Assembly: GCA_016124655.1 (NCBI GenBank)
Contig: WGNI01000009.1
Coordinates: 62,001 to 126,000 of the forward strand
Direction: 5' to 3'
Length of the DNA stretch: 64,000 nt
Source: Alphaproteobacteria bacterium
GTDB lineage: Bacteria > Pseudomonadota > Alphaproteobacteria > Caulobacterales > Aquidulcibacteraceae
Part shown: positions 28,800-37,478 of the stretch, piece by piece
Layout of the letters: each line of letters starts with the position of its first letter
How positions within the stretch are numbered: position 1 is the first letter of the stretch
Notes under the pieces: model-generated
Told to the model about the DNA's origin: nothing
The model's input: only the letters and a program-made list of their open reading frames with translations
Databases searched by the model: none
Made by a program: the position numbers and the translations under genes

Positions 28800-30191
28800 A
28801 TGCACGGCGTCCGGGCCCTGTTGGCGGCGGCATGCGCCGCGGCGCTGTGCCAGTTTGGCGGCGCAAGCCCGGCTTGCGCGCAATCCGCCAGCGTCGCCGT
28901 GGACGAAAGCGTCCAGCCCGTCCCCGGCGCCGCCGATCCCCGCCGCATGGAAGACCTGATGGTGCTGCGCCGCGATTTCCTCGCGCGCGATCAATCCTAT
29001 TCCGACGCCGCGCGCGCTGAAGCCGAAGCGCGCCTCGCGCGCCTGATCAACGCCGCCGACGGCCTCTCGCAGGCCGCTTTCGAATTGGAGATCGCCCGCA
29101 TCGCAGCGTTGGCCGATAACGGCCACACCGCGGCGTTCCCCGCCTATCGCGCCGCGCGCTACAACCGCGCGCCCATTCGCCTGGAGGCGATGGAGGGCGG
29201 GTTTTACGTCTTGCGCGCGCGGACGCCGAACGACGATCTGCTCGGCGCGCGCCTGGAAGGCGTCGACGGCCGCCCGTTCCGCGAAACGCTGAACGCCGCG
29301 CGCGCTCTGGCCGGCGGCGAGACCGCGTGGCGCGACGCGATGGCGCCGTTCTTCTTTGAAAGCCCCGAGCAGATGTTCGCCGCCGGCGTCGCCGATGCGG
29401 CGGAGAGCGCGCTCTATCGCTTTCGCTTGCCCGATGGGCGCATCGTCGAACGCCGCCTCGACGGCGAGCGCGGCACGCCCTTGTGGCGCAGACTCGATGC
29501 GCGCCGCTGGCTGTGGCCCGAACGCGCGCCCAGCGAAGGCGCAGATTGGATCGCAGCGCTGGCGCCGGAGCGCGCGCCGCCGGCCTTCACCGAACCCGAC
29601 GTGCCGTTCCGCTTTCGCGACGCGCCCGAACACGACGCCTTCATCATCGAACTGCGCCAGAACCGCGACGCGCTCGGCCAGCGCATCGAGGATTTTCTCG
29701 CCGCCGCCGAACGCGAGCGGCGCATGGCCCATCGCCGCAACCTGATCCTCGACATGCGCTTCAACAGCGGCGGCGATCTCACCACCACGCAGCCCTATAT
29801 GCGCGAGTTCGCGCGCGAAGTGCGCGGCCGCATCGTCGTGCTCACCAGCCGCTGGACCTTCTCCGCCGCCATCGCCAGCATCGGTTATCTCAAGCAGGTT
29901 GGCCGCGAGCACGTCGTCATCGTCGGCGAACCGGTGGGAGACCGGCTGCAATTCTGGGCCGAAGGGGACTTCGTCACGCTGCCGAATTCCGGCGTGCGCC
30001 TGTTGTTCGCCGACGGCTTTCACGATTATCGCGACGGCTGCCGCCGCGCGATCTGCCATCCCGCGGTGGAGCTGCGCCCGATCGCCGTGCCGAACTTGGC
30101 GCCCGACATCGCCGCCCCGCTGACCATCGAGGCCTATCTCGCCGGCCGCGATCCCGCGATGGAGGCGGCGTTCGCGGCGCTCCAGAGGTAG
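28800..30191 (+). CDS. S41-family peptidase-like exported protein
   Basis: A 463-aa exported protein with signal peptide (ALLAAACAAALCQFGGASPACAQ) and an excellent ribosome site (AAGGAGGATCGC before ATG 28800). The C-terminal half resembles the tail-specific protease S41 fold: NLILDMRFNSGGDLTTTQ, then VVLTSRWTFSAAIASIGYLKQ with Ser as the probable nucleophile, and VIVGEPVGDRLQFWAEG. An N-terminal helical domain precedes a PDZ-like beta region. Substrate unknown; a catalytic Lys is not obvious, so activity should be regarded as likely rather than certain. Confidence 0.8.
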   Translation: MHGVRALLAAACAAALCQFGGASPACAQSASVAVDESVQPVPGAADPRRMEDLMVLRRDFLARDQSYSDAARAEAEARLARLINAADGLSQAAFELEIARIAALADNGHTAAFPAYRAARYNRAPIRLEAMEGGFYVLRARTPNDDLLGARLEGVDGRPFRETLNAARALAGGETAWRDAMAPFFFESPEQMFAAGVADAAESALYRFRLPDGRIVERRLDGERGTPLWRRLDARRWLWPERAPSEGADWIAALAPERAPPAFTEPDVPFRFRDAPEHDAFIIELRQNRDALGQRIEDFLAAAERERRMAHRRNLILDMRFNSGGDLTTTQPYMREFAREVRGRIVVLTSRWTFSAAIASIGYLKQVGREHVVIVGEPVGDRLQFWAEGDFVTLPNSGVRLLFADGFHDYRDGCRRAICHPAVELRPIAVPNLAPDIAAPLTIEAYLAGRDPAMEAAFAALQR

Positions 30192-30217
30192 CGGACCGCT
30201 TTCCGCCGGCGCGCCAA

Positions 30218-31195
30218 ATGCCTACATCTGCGCCGATGACGTCCGCCCCCCTCGAAGGCGCAGGCCGGCTGCCGAGCGCGCAGGCTGCGCGCATCACGCT
30301 GCGCACGGCCGCGCTGTCGGTGGGCGTGGCGGTGTTTCTGGTGGGCTTGAAGGCCTGGGCATGGATGGCGTCGGGCTCGATCGCGCTGTTGGCGTCGCTG
30401 GCGGATTCCACGCTCGATCTCGCGGCGTCTTTCTTCACGTTTCTCGCCGTGCGCTACGCCGCCGAACCGCCGGACGCCGAGCATCGCTTCGGCCACGGCA
30501 AGGCGGAAGCCTTCGCGGGGCTCGTGCAGGCGGGCCTTGTGGCGGTATCGGCCGCGCTGGTGATCGTGGAGGCGGTGCGCCGCTTCATTGAGCCCGCCGC
30601 GATCCGCGCCGGCCAGGAAGGCGTGTTCGTCATGCTCGTGTCGATGCTGGCGACCGCGGCGCTGCTGATCGTGCAATCGCGCGCCATTCGCAAAACCGGG
30701 TCCGTCGCCACTGCGGGCGACCGCGCGCACTACGCCGCCGATCTCGGCGCCAACGTGGTCGTCATCATCGGCCTGGCGGCGGGCGCATTCTTCAATCTCT
30801 TGTGGGCGGATGCGTTGGCCGGCGTTGTGGTCGCGCTGTGGCTGGGCTTCGGCGCCTGGGACGTCGCGCGCAAGGCCGCCGATCATTTGATGGATCGCGA
30901 ACTATCCGATGCCGATCGCGACCGCATTCGCGCGCTGGCCATGACTGAGCCACGCGTCCGCGGCGTGCATTCGCTGCGCACGCGCGCGTCGGGGCCTTAC
31001 ATTCACATTCAATTCCACGCCGATCTCGATCCCGCGATTTCACTCTTGGAGGCGCACGACATCATGGTGTCGGTGGAGGCCGCGATCTGCCGCGAATTTC
31101 CCGCCGCTGACGTCATCGTCCATCCCGATCCCGGCGACCGCGCAGCGCCCCATGGCCACGAACATTTCGAAGAGCGCCACGCCGCCGGCGCTTGA
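30218..31195 (+). CDS. Cation diffusion facilitator (FieF/CDF-type) metal exporter
   Basis: Proton-driven efflux of divalent cations (Zn, Fe or Cd type) across the inner membrane. It is 325 aa from ATG 30218; ATG 30236 would remove six residues, and neither has a clear ribosome site. Signature: ASLADSTLDLAASFFTFLAV (site-A Asp pair) then HRFGHGKAEAFAGL, and DRAHYAADLGANVVVI (site-A His/Asp). The C-terminal cytoplasmic domain has VRGVHSLRTRASGPYIHIQFH. A His-rich tail (HGHEHFEERH) may sense metal. The 3' end overlaps queG by 44 bases. Confidence 0.92.
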   Translation: MPTSAPMTSAPLEGAGRLPSAQAARITLRTAALSVGVAVFLVGLKAWAWMASGSIALLASLADSTLDLAASFFTFLAVRYAAEPPDAEHRFGHGKAEAFAGLVQAGLVAVSAALVIVEAVRRFIEPAAIRAGQEGVFVMLVSMLATAALLIVQSRAIRKTGSVATAGDRAHYAADLGANVVVIIGLAAGAFFNLLWADALAGVVVALWLGFGAWDVARKAADHLMDRELSDADRDRIRALAMTEPRVRGVHSLRTRASGPYIHIQFHADLDPAISLLEAHDIMVSVEAAICREFPAADVIVHPDPGDRAAPHGHEHFEERHAAGA

Positions 31196-32282
31196 GCGCC
31201 TGCGCGATGAAGCGCGTGCGCTGGGCTTTGACGCCTTCGGCGTCGCCGATCCGCGCGCGCCGTGGGCCGCCAGTGCGCGACTGCACGATTTTCTAGAGCG
31301 CGGCCGTCACGGCGATATGGACTGGATGGAGGCCCGCGCCGATCAGCGCGCGCATCCAGCGGCGCTTTGGCAAGAGGCGAGAAGCGCGATCGTCGTCGGC
31401 GTCTCCTATGCGCCGGACCGCGATCCCCTTGCGCTGCTGCAGAATAAATCCGCCGGCGCGGTATCGGTCTATGCCGCGCGGCGCGATTATCACGACGCGC
31501 TGAAATCCAAACTCAAAACCCTCGCGCGCAGCCTGCAAAGCGAAACCGGCGCGGAGGTGAAGGTTTTCGTCGATACCGCGCCCTTGATGGAAAAGCCGCT
31601 CGCCGCGCGCGCCGGCCTCGGCTGGCAGGGCAAGCACACCAATCTGGTTTCGCGCGAGCACGGCTCGTGGCTGTTTCTCGGCGCCATCCTCACCACCGCG
31701 GACTGGCCCGCCGATGCGCCGGAAGCAGACCATTGCGGCTCCTGCCGCGCGTGCCTTGATATTTGCCCGACCGCCGCGTTCCCCGCGCCGTACCAGCTCG
31801 ATGCGCGCCGCTGCATCGCCTATCTCACCATCGAGCACAAGGACCACATCGACCCGGAGTTTCGCGAAGCCATCGGCAATCGCGTGTTCGGCTGCGACGA
31901 TTGCCTCGCAATCTGCCCCTGGAACAAGTTTGCGCAAGCCGCAAACGATCTGCGCGCCGATCTCGCGACCGCGCCGCTGGCTGAACTCGCAGCGCTCGAT
32001 GACGCAGCCTTCCGCGCCCGCTTCGCCGGAACCCCGGTCAAGCGCACGGGCAGGGCGCGGTTTCTTCGCAATGTCATGATCGCCATCGGCAACAGCGGCG
32101 ACCCAGCGCTCATCCCCCACGCGCGCCACGCTCTGGACGACGCATCGCCCCTGGTGCGCGCCATGGCGGTGTGGGCGCTTCAGCGCCTGCTTGACGCCGA
32201 CGCGTTCGCAGCGCTCAAACGCACAAGCGCCGGCGCCGAAGAAGACGCCGCCGTGCGCCATGAATGGGGGATCAGCGCATGA
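31152..32282 (+). CDS. queG: Epoxyqueuosine reductase QueG
   Basis: Cobalamin-dependent final step of queuosine biosynthesis, reducing epoxyqueuosine in tRNA wobble position 34. It is 376 aa. Two 4Fe-4S clusters are indicated by CGSCRACLDICPTAAF and CDDCLAICPWNKFA. The catalytic region includes VFVDTAPLMEKPLAARAGLG and GWQGKHTNLVSREHGSWLFLG (split as read). A HEAT-like C-terminal part contacts tRNA. Its start lies inside the CDF gene end and its stop overlaps mtgA (ATGA). Confidence 0.96.
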   Translation: MATNISKSATPPALERLRDEARALGFDAFGVADPRAPWAASARLHDFLERGRHGDMDWMEARADQRAHPAALWQEARSAIVVGVSYAPDRDPLALLQNKSAGAVSVYAARRDYHDALKSKLKTLARSLQSETGAEVKVFVDTAPLMEKPLAARAGLGWQGKHTNLVSREHGSWLFLGAILTTADWPADAPEADHCGSCRACLDICPTAAFPAPYQLDARRCIAYLTIEHKDHIDPEFREAIGNRVFGCDDCLAICPWNKFAQAANDLRADLATAPLAELAALDDAAFRARFAGTPVKRTGRARFLRNVMIAIGNSGDPALIPHARHALDDASPLVRAMAVWALQRLLDADAFAALKRTSAGAEEDAAVRHEWGISA

Positions 32283-33118
32283 GCGAGCGCGAACATCCGC
32301 TGCGGCTGATCGAGGATATCGCGCCGAACCTGCAAAAGCGCCTGCGCCACGGCCGCCGCATCCAGCGCACGCTCGATCTCGATCTCTACCGCATCCGCCG
32401 CGGCAAACGCTTCGGCCTGGTTCTCTCCGCGATCGCGGTGGCGTTCGCCGCGCTGATCGCAGCCCCGGTGCTGTGGGTGTTGAGCTATAGCCTCATCGAT
32501 GCGCCGGGCACGGTGCTGATGATGGATCGCGCCGCCGCCGGAGAGGTGATCCAGCACCAGGCCGTGCCGATTGAAGAGATGTCGCCCCATCTCATCCGCG
32601 CGGTGATCGCGGCGGAGGATTCCCAATTCTGCAGCCATCAGGGTTTCGACATGGAGGCCATCCGCACCGCGATGGAGGCCAATGCCCGCGCCCGCGATCG
32701 CGGCAGCGCGCTGCGCGGCGGCTCCACGATCTCCCAGCAGACCGCGAAGAACATTTTCCTGTGGCCGGCGCGCTCCTGGATCCGCAAGGGCTTTGAAACC
32801 TATTATACCGCGCTGATCGAACGGCTGTGGTCGAAGCGCCGGATCATGGAGCAATATTTGAACGCCATTGAATTCGGCGACGGAATCTTCGGCGTGGAGG
32901 CCGCAGCGCAGGCGCGCTTCGGGCGCAGCGCCAAGGATGTCACGCCGCTGCAGGCCGCCCGCCTCGCCGCGATTCTGCCGAGCCCCAATCGCTGGAGCGC
33001 GCACAATCCAGGCCCCTATGTGCGCCGCCGCGCCGCAACGATTCTGCAGCGCGCGCGAGTCGTGCGCCGCGATGGCTTGTCCGATTGCGTGGAGGAAACC
33101 GGCCGCCGCGGTTCGTAA
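32279..33118 (+). CDS. mtgA: Monofunctional biosynthetic peptidoglycan transglycosylase
   Basis: GT51 glycosyltransferase that polymerises lipid II into glycan strands at the inner membrane. It is 279 aa from ATG 32279, overlapping the queG stop. One N-terminal membrane anchor (GLVLSAIAVAFAALIAAPVLWVL) is followed by catalytic motif 1 VIAAEDSQFCSHQGFD (catalytic Glu), motif 2 RGGSTISQQTAKNIFL, motif 3 KRRIMEQYLNAIEFG and motif 4 QAARLAAILPSPNRW. The enzyme lacks a transpeptidase domain. Confidence 0.96.
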   Translation: MSEREHPLRLIEDIAPNLQKRLRHGRRIQRTLDLDLYRIRRGKRFGLVLSAIAVAFAALIAAPVLWVLSYSLIDAPGTVLMMDRAAAGEVIQHQAVPIEEMSPHLIRAVIAAEDSQFCSHQGFDMEAIRTAMEANARARDRGSALRGGSTISQQTAKNIFLWPARSWIRKGFETYYTALIERLWSKRRIMEQYLNAIEFGDGIFGVEAAAQARFGRSAKDVTPLQAARLAAILPSPNRWSAHNPGPYVRRRAATILQRARVVRRDGLSDCVEETGRRGS

Positions 33119-33156
33119 TCGCGGAACGCGCGCCTGCGCGTGCGCGTTACCGCGAT

Positions 33157-33411
33157 ATGCAGAAGTCCCCCGAAAGCGCGCCGCCGCTGCATCATGACGG
33201 CAATCCCATCACCGTTGAAGACATCAACGAAGTGCTGGCGAACGAAGGCTATTCCGCCGATCAGCGCAAAGGCTGGTTGAAAGAGGTGCTCACCGAATTG
33301 ACATCGCGCAACCGCGATGATGCGCCCGGCCGCGACCATCTCGTCGCGCACATCAAGGCGATCTTAAATGACAATCAGGACGGCGAACCGATCGCGGAAG
33401 AGGCGATTTAG
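33157..33411 (+). CDS. Small soluble protein of unknown function
   Basis: An 84-aa charged protein starting at ATG 33157 (MQKSPESAPPLHHDGNPITV), with helix-forming stretches NEVLANEGYSADQRKGWLKEVL and GRDHLVAHIKAILND. No ribosome site is evident and no family is recognised. It lies 38 bp after mtgA and might be the last gene of the queG-mtgA unit. The strong third-position G/C bias supports coding. Confidence 0.55.
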   Translation: MQKSPESAPPLHHDGNPITVEDINEVLANEGYSADQRKGWLKEVLTELTSRNRDDAPGRDHLVAHIKAILNDNQDGEPIAEEAI

Positions 33412-33518
33412 TTTGAGAAGCGGCTGAGGGCTGCGCCGAACCGACGGTCTATGTCCGCCATGCTCCCCCGCGCAGAGAAGGACGGCATGTCGCCAATCGC
33501 TGTGCGAGACGCCCGCCC

Positions 33519-34184
33519 TCACTCCACCGGCATCGCGCCGGTGCGTTGCGCTTCGCGCACATGCCCCAGCACCAGCCGCGATTCCACATCCGCGGGATCA
33601 GCGTTCACCGCCGCCTGCGCATCCGCCAGCGCGAGATCGAACGCGCCTTGCTGCCCGCGCGTCACAGCGCGCAGCCGCAGCGCCAAAGGATCATTGCTGC
33701 GCAGATCGAGCGCGCGCGAGAGATCCTCTTCCGCTTTGCGCCAATCGGTCTCCGCCGCATAAGCGCGCGCGCGATCGATCAATAAATCCGGCAGCACGTC
33801 GGTATCATTGTCCACGAGCACGATCGCGCGCGTCAGCACCGAGCGCGCCTGGCCCGGCTCGCGCGCCAGCAGCCACGCATTGCCCGCCTGCATCAGCAAT
33901 TCCGCGCGCGCTTCGGGTTCGCCGCCGTCGAACGCAGTAGCCAGGGCCTGCAAACGCCGCGCAGCCTCTTCGTAGCGGCCCTGTTCGGTGAGCGACAGCG
34001 CAGCACAGCGATAGGCGTCGGCCTCGTGCGTCTCCGCCGCCCACGCCATGGCTTCTTCGTAGGCGCGGGTCGCATCCTCATCGACCAGCGCGAGACACCG
34101 CGTCAGCCGGTCCGGCGCAGCCGCAAGCGGCGCGGTTGCGGCCTGCGCCAAGACGAGCGCGCCCAGCGCTGCGGAAAGAAACAT
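33519..34184 (-). CDS. Exported TPR-repeat protein
   Basis: A 221-aa protein with a signal peptide (MFLSAALGALVLAQAATAPLAAA) and at least four tetratricopeptide-like repeats: TRAYEEAMAWAAETHEADAY, LTEQGRYEEAARRLQALATA, DWRKAEEDLSRALDLRSNDP and GAFDLALADAQAAVNADPAD. The start at 34184 was chosen so the signal comes first; GGGGA is upstream. A periplasmic scaffold role is likely; partners are unknown. Divergent from the epimerase-like gene 59 bp away. Confidence 0.8.
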   Translation of the reverse strand: MFLSAALGALVLAQAATAPLAAAPDRLTRCLALVDEDATRAYEEAMAWAAETHEADAYRCAALSLTEQGRYEEAARRLQALATAFDGGEPEARAELLMQAGNAWLLAREPGQARSVLTRAIVLVDNDTDVLPDLLIDRARAYAAETDWRKAEEDLSRALDLRSNDPLALRLRAVTRGQQGAFDLALADAQAAVNADPADVESRLVLGHVREAQRTGAMPVE

Positions 34185-34243
34185 CGAGGCGTCCCCTGTC
34201 GGCCAAGCCGCCCCCGCGGCTAAGATCGATTGTGGAGATACGC

Positions 34244-35089
34244 ATGGGCGCCGCGCAAGGCGAATTAAAGGCGCGCAAGCCGCGGCTTTTGTGCTTCGGC
34301 TTCGGCGCAACCGCTGAGGCCCTGGCCGCGCGCCTGCCGGAGTGGGCGGTTATGGGCACGCATCGCGCCGCCCGCGACGGCGCGCTGGCGTTTTCCGGCG
34401 CGGCGACCCCCGAACTGGAGGCAGCGCTCGCCGCCGCCGATGCGGTATTGTGCTCCATCCCGCCGGACGAAGAGGGCGATCTGGCGTTTCGCGCGTTTGA
34501 GCCTGCCTTAAGTGCGCGCGCATTCCGCTGGATCGGCTATCTTTCCACCACCGGCGTGTACGGCGATCTTGGTGGCCGTTGGGCGTTTGAATGGACGCCC
34601 CGCAAACCCCAAAGCGCGGAAGCCAAACGCCGCGCGCGCGCGGAAGATCAATGGCTCTCGCTCGGCGCGCACGTGTTTCGCTTGCCGGGGCTCTATGGGC
34701 CTGGGCGCTCTGCGCTCGATCGCGTGCGCGCCGGCGATGCGCGCCGCATCGTCAAGCCGGGGCAGGTGTTTTCCCGCGCGCATTATGAAGACGTCGCTGC
34801 GGCTTTGGCGCTCTCGATCACGAAGCCCAATCCTGGCCGAATCTACAATGTCTGCGACGATGAACCCGCGCCGCCGCAGGACGTGACCGCATTTGCGTGC
34901 GCGCTGCTGGGCGTTGCCGCGCCGCCGGAGGAAATGTTCGACGCCGCCAATCTTTCACCCGCAGCGCAACGGTTCTGGGCGGAATGCAAACGCGTGCCGA
35001 ACGCGCGCATCAAGGCCGAACTCGGCTGGCGCCCGCTCTATCCCACCTACCGCGAAGGCCTGCGCGTGATTTTGGCGGCGGAGGGCTAA
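34244..35089 (+). CDS. SDR-type NAD-dependent epimerase/dehydratase-like protein (YeeZ-like)
   Basis: A 281-aa extended short-chain dehydrogenase. The nucleotide-binding GFGATAEALAARL replaces the classical GxxGxxG. The active-site region is YLSTTGVYGDLGGRW, giving the Tyr of the YxxxK-type family member in modified form, followed by RLPGLYGPGRSAL and YNVCDDEPAPPQDV, typical of YeeZ/HSCARG-like homologues. GGAG lies 8 bases before ATG 34244. Enzymatic substrate unknown. Confidence 0.85.
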   Translation: MGAAQGELKARKPRLLCFGFGATAEALAARLPEWAVMGTHRAARDGALAFSGAATPELEAALAAADAVLCSIPPDEEGDLAFRAFEPALSARAFRWIGYLSTTGVYGDLGGRWAFEWTPRKPQSAEAKRRARAEDQWLSLGAHVFRLPGLYGPGRSALDRVRAGDARRIVKPGQVFSRAHYEDVAAALALSITKPNPGRIYNVCDDEPAPPQDVTAFACALLGVAAPPEEMFDAANLSPAAQRFWAECKRVPNARIKAELGWRPLYPTYREGLRVILAAEG

Positions 35090-35094
35090 CACAA

Positions 35095-35175
35095 CGCTCG
35101 GCCTTGGCGAAAGCCAGGGCCCATGACCGCGTTGCGCTTGAAGAAGTGGGCCCTGGCTTTCGCCAGGGCCGAGCG
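35095..35175. repeat. Palindromic repeat element (GGCCCTGGC hairpin pair), copy beside GIY-YIG gene
   Basis: An imperfect 29-bp inverted repeat: left arm 35095-35123 and right arm 35147-35175, spacer 23 bp, one mismatch. Each arm itself contains a hairpin: arm GGCCCTGGC / GCCAGGGCC around a GAAA (or TTTC) tetraloop. The same module appears once at 35489-35517 and three times in the 53-kb array. It lies between the epimerase gene and the GIY-YIG gene, convergent in both. Confidence 0.85.
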
Positions 35176-35181
35176 CCCAAT

Positions 35182-35472
35182 TTAGAATAGCGTCGGGTAA
35201 AGGTCATCCCAGTTTGGATTCGCGCGCTCGATCAGCTCGATTTTCCACGCGCGGCGCCAGAACTTCATCGCGCGTTCGCGCGCGCGAGCTCCATCATACC
35301 AGTCTCCGGTTTCAAACCACACCAATCGCGTCAAGCCGTACCTGCGCGTGAAGGGAGAACCAACACCTGTGCGATGCTCATGCACGCGGCGGAGCAAGTC
35401 GCTTGTCACGCCGAGATAAAGCGTGCCGCGAGGTTTGTTTGTCATCATGTAAACAGCGCAAGGCTGATTCAT
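35182..35472 (-). CDS. Stand-alone GIY-YIG endonuclease (YhbQ-like)
   Basis: A 96-aa single-domain GIY-YIG nuclease. The first half-motif is AVYMMTNKPRGTLYLGVTSDL, i.e. VYM and YLG forms of GIY/YIG, followed by the catalytic Arg in LLRRVHEH and RRYGLTRLVWFE. A later Glu (RARERAMKFWRRAWKIELIE) completes the active site. The gene is bracketed by the hairpin repeats at 35095-35175 and 35489-35517, only 6 and 16 bp away. That arrangement suggests the repeats and nuclease move or were maintained together. Confidence 0.9.
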   Translation of the reverse strand: MNQPCAVYMMTNKPRGTLYLGVTSDLLRRVHEHRTGVGSPFTRRYGLTRLVWFETGDWYDGARARERAMKFWRRAWKIELIERANPNWDDLYPTLF

Positions 35473-35488
35473 CCTGGCGCCCCGTTAG

Positions 35489-35517
35489 CGCTCGGCCCTG
35501 GCGAAAGCCAGGGCCCA
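35489..35517. repeat. Half-element of the GGCCCTGGC palindrome family
   Basis: A 29-bp copy with the same orientation as the left arm at 35095-35123; arms GGCCCTGGC / GCCAGGGCC flank a GAAA loop. It lies just upstream of the GIY-YIG start and just beyond the end of the hydrolase gene (stop at 35525). Confidence 0.8.
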
Positions 35518-35524
35518 TGAGACG

Positions 35525-36277
35525 TTATGCTGAGCTCAACTCCTCCGCCGTGCGCAGCAACAGCGCGATATCCTGCTCCCGCGACAGCCGGTGATCGCCG
35601 TCCTTGACAAGGCTCATGCGCACATCGCTCGACGCCAACCGCTCCAGCGTTAGAAGCGCATGGCGCCACGGCACGTCCGGGTCCTGCATGCCCTGGAGGA
35701 TGCGCACCGGCCCCGCAAACGGAATGGTTTTATCCAGAAGCAACCATTGCGCGCCGTCATCGATCAGCCGCTGCGTGATCACGTACGGCCCGTCGCCATA
35801 GGCCGAGGGCCGTTCCCATCGCCCGGTCGCGGCCAAGGCCGCTTTCGCCTCCGCCGGAAGGTTCGGCGCCATCAGCGCTTGAGTGAAATCCGCCGCCGGC
35901 GCGATCAGCAAGAGCGCCTGCACGCGCTCGGGCCGCGCCAGCGCGGCGAGCAGCGCCAGCCATCCGCCCATGGATGAGCCCACCAGCACCAGCGGCCCTT
36001 CGCTCAAATGATCGAGCGCATCGAGCGTGTCCTGCCGCCAGGCCGACACATCGCACGCCTCGAAATCGCCTTCTGACAGGCCATGGCCCGAATAGTCGAA
36101 GCGCAGAAACGCCTGCCCGCGCGCTTCCGCCCAGTCCGCCATCGCCTGCGCCTTGGTTCCGCTCATGTCGGATTTGAAGCCGCACAGCCACACGAAGGTC
36201 GGCCCGCGCCCGTTTTGACGGCGATACGCCAGCGCGGGCGCGCCAACGCGGTTCAGCTTTTCACCATCGATCGCCAT
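35525..36277 (-). CDS. Alpha/beta hydrolase (ABHD10-like)
   Basis: A 250-aa cytosolic serine hydrolase. The nucleophile elbow is LVLVGSSMGGWLALLAAL (Ser in GSSMGG), preceded by RFDYSGHGLSEGDF, a hallmark of this bacterial group, and followed by ILQGMQDPDVPW (acidic member) and LVKDGDHRLSR (catalytic His). Start at 36277 was chosen; in-frame ATGs at 36301 and 36322 are possible. The substrate may be an acyl or thioester; not deducible here. Confidence 0.88.
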   Translation of the reverse strand: MAIDGEKLNRVGAPALAYRRQNGRGPTFVWLCGFKSDMSGTKAQAMADWAEARGQAFLRFDYSGHGLSEGDFEACDVSAWRQDTLDALDHLSEGPLVLVGSSMGGWLALLAALARPERVQALLLIAPAADFTQALMAPNLPAEAKAALAATGRWERPSAYGDGPYVITQRLIDDGAQWLLLDKTIPFAGPVRILQGMQDPDVPWRHALLTLERLASSDVRMSLVKDGDHRLSREQDIALLLRTAEELSSA

Positions 36278-36299
36278 ATCAGGTACTCTAGCGCCGCCC

Positions 36300-37478
36300 A
36301 TGCCCGGGCGCGATTCTTTCAAGGCGGCTCACGCGCCGATGATGACGGTCATGCAAGTCACGCCGCGGCTGAACGCCGGCGGCGTCGAACGCACAACCAT
36401 CGAGGTTGCGCAGGCGCTGCGCCGCGCCGGCCATCGCGCCATCGTCGCCAGCGAAGGCGGGCGGCTGGAGAAAGAGCTGGAGGACGCAGGCGGCGAACTG
36501 TTCCGCTTTCCCGCCGCAACCAAGAATCCCGGCTCGATCTGGCTCAATTCGATGGAGCTGGCCGCAGTGGCCAAGCGCGAAGGCGTCGACATCATTCACG
36601 CCCGCTCCCGCGCGCCGGCCTGGAGCGCGCTATGGGCCGCGCGGCGGCTCAAAATCCCGTTCGTGACCACCTATCACGGCGTCTACAATGCGCGCTCTCC
36701 GCTCAAGCGGCTGTACAATTCCGTGATGGCGCGCGGCGACATCGTCATCGCCAATTCGCACTACACCCGCGCGCACGTGCTGAATTTCCACCGCGTGCCG
36801 GAATCGAAGGTGGTCGCGATTCCTCGCGGCGTCGATCTCAGGGCCTTCGATCCGGCCAAGGTTTCTGCGGATCGCGTGAGCGCGCTGCGCGAAGCCTGGG
36901 GCCTGCCGCGCGAGGAAGACGCCGTGGTCACCTTTATCGTCGCCGCGCGCCTGACGCGCTGGAAAGGCCAGTCCGTGATGATCGAGGCGCTGCGCCGGGT
37001 GGAGCAGACAGCGCCGGGCAGGGCGCGGCTGATTCTCGCCGGCGACGCGCAGGGCCGCATTTCCTACCCCTCCGAACTGCAATCCGCGGCCCAGGGGCTC
37101 GACGTGCGCCTGGTCGGCCATGTCCGCGACATGCCCGCCGCGTTGCTGGCCTGCGATGTCGCAGTCTTTCCCTCGCTTGACCCCGAAGCCTTCGGTCGCG
37201 CCGCTGTGGAGGCCCAGGCCATGGGCCGTCCCGTCATCGCGTCTGCAAACGGAGCGTTTACCGAAACAATCCTCGATGGAGAGACGGGACTTCTGTCTCC
37301 GCCAGGCGATATCCCCGCTCTGGCGAGCGCTGTGGAAAAGTTCGTTGCAATGCAGCAACAAGACCGGACGACCATGGGCAAACGTGGTATGGAACGTGCC
37401 AGGGGGCTCTATGGGATTGAGCGGCTCCAGGCCGCCACCTTGGAAGTGTACGACCGTCTCGTTGGAGGACGCGCCTGA
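36300..37478 (+). CDS. Glycosyltransferase family 4
   Basis: A 392-aa GT-B-fold retaining glycosyltransferase that probably adds a sugar in cell-surface polysaccharide or LPS synthesis. N-terminal acceptor domain: MQVTPRLNAGGVERTTIEVAQ and HARSRAPAWSALWAARR. C-terminal donor domain: FIVAARLTRWKGQSVMIEALR, then the E-x7-E motif in FPSLDPEAFGRAAVEAQAMGRPVI. ATG 36300 is used; ATG 36339 immediately before the conserved segment is an alternative. Its stop overlaps the next glycosyltransferase start. Confidence 0.93.
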   Translation: MPGRDSFKAAHAPMMTVMQVTPRLNAGGVERTTIEVAQALRRAGHRAIVASEGGRLEKELEDAGGELFRFPAATKNPGSIWLNSMELAAVAKREGVDIIHARSRAPAWSALWAARRLKIPFVTTYHGVYNARSPLKRLYNSVMARGDIVIANSHYTRAHVLNFHRVPESKVVAIPRGVDLRAFDPAKVSADRVSALREAWGLPREEDAVVTFIVAARLTRWKGQSVMIEALRRVEQTAPGRARLILAGDAQGRISYPSELQSAAQGLDVRLVGHVRDMPAALLACDVAVFPSLDPEAFGRAAVEAQAMGRPVIASANGAFTETILDGETGLLSPPGDIPALASAVEKFVAMQQQDRTTMGKRGMERARGLYGIERLQAATLEVYDRLVGGRA

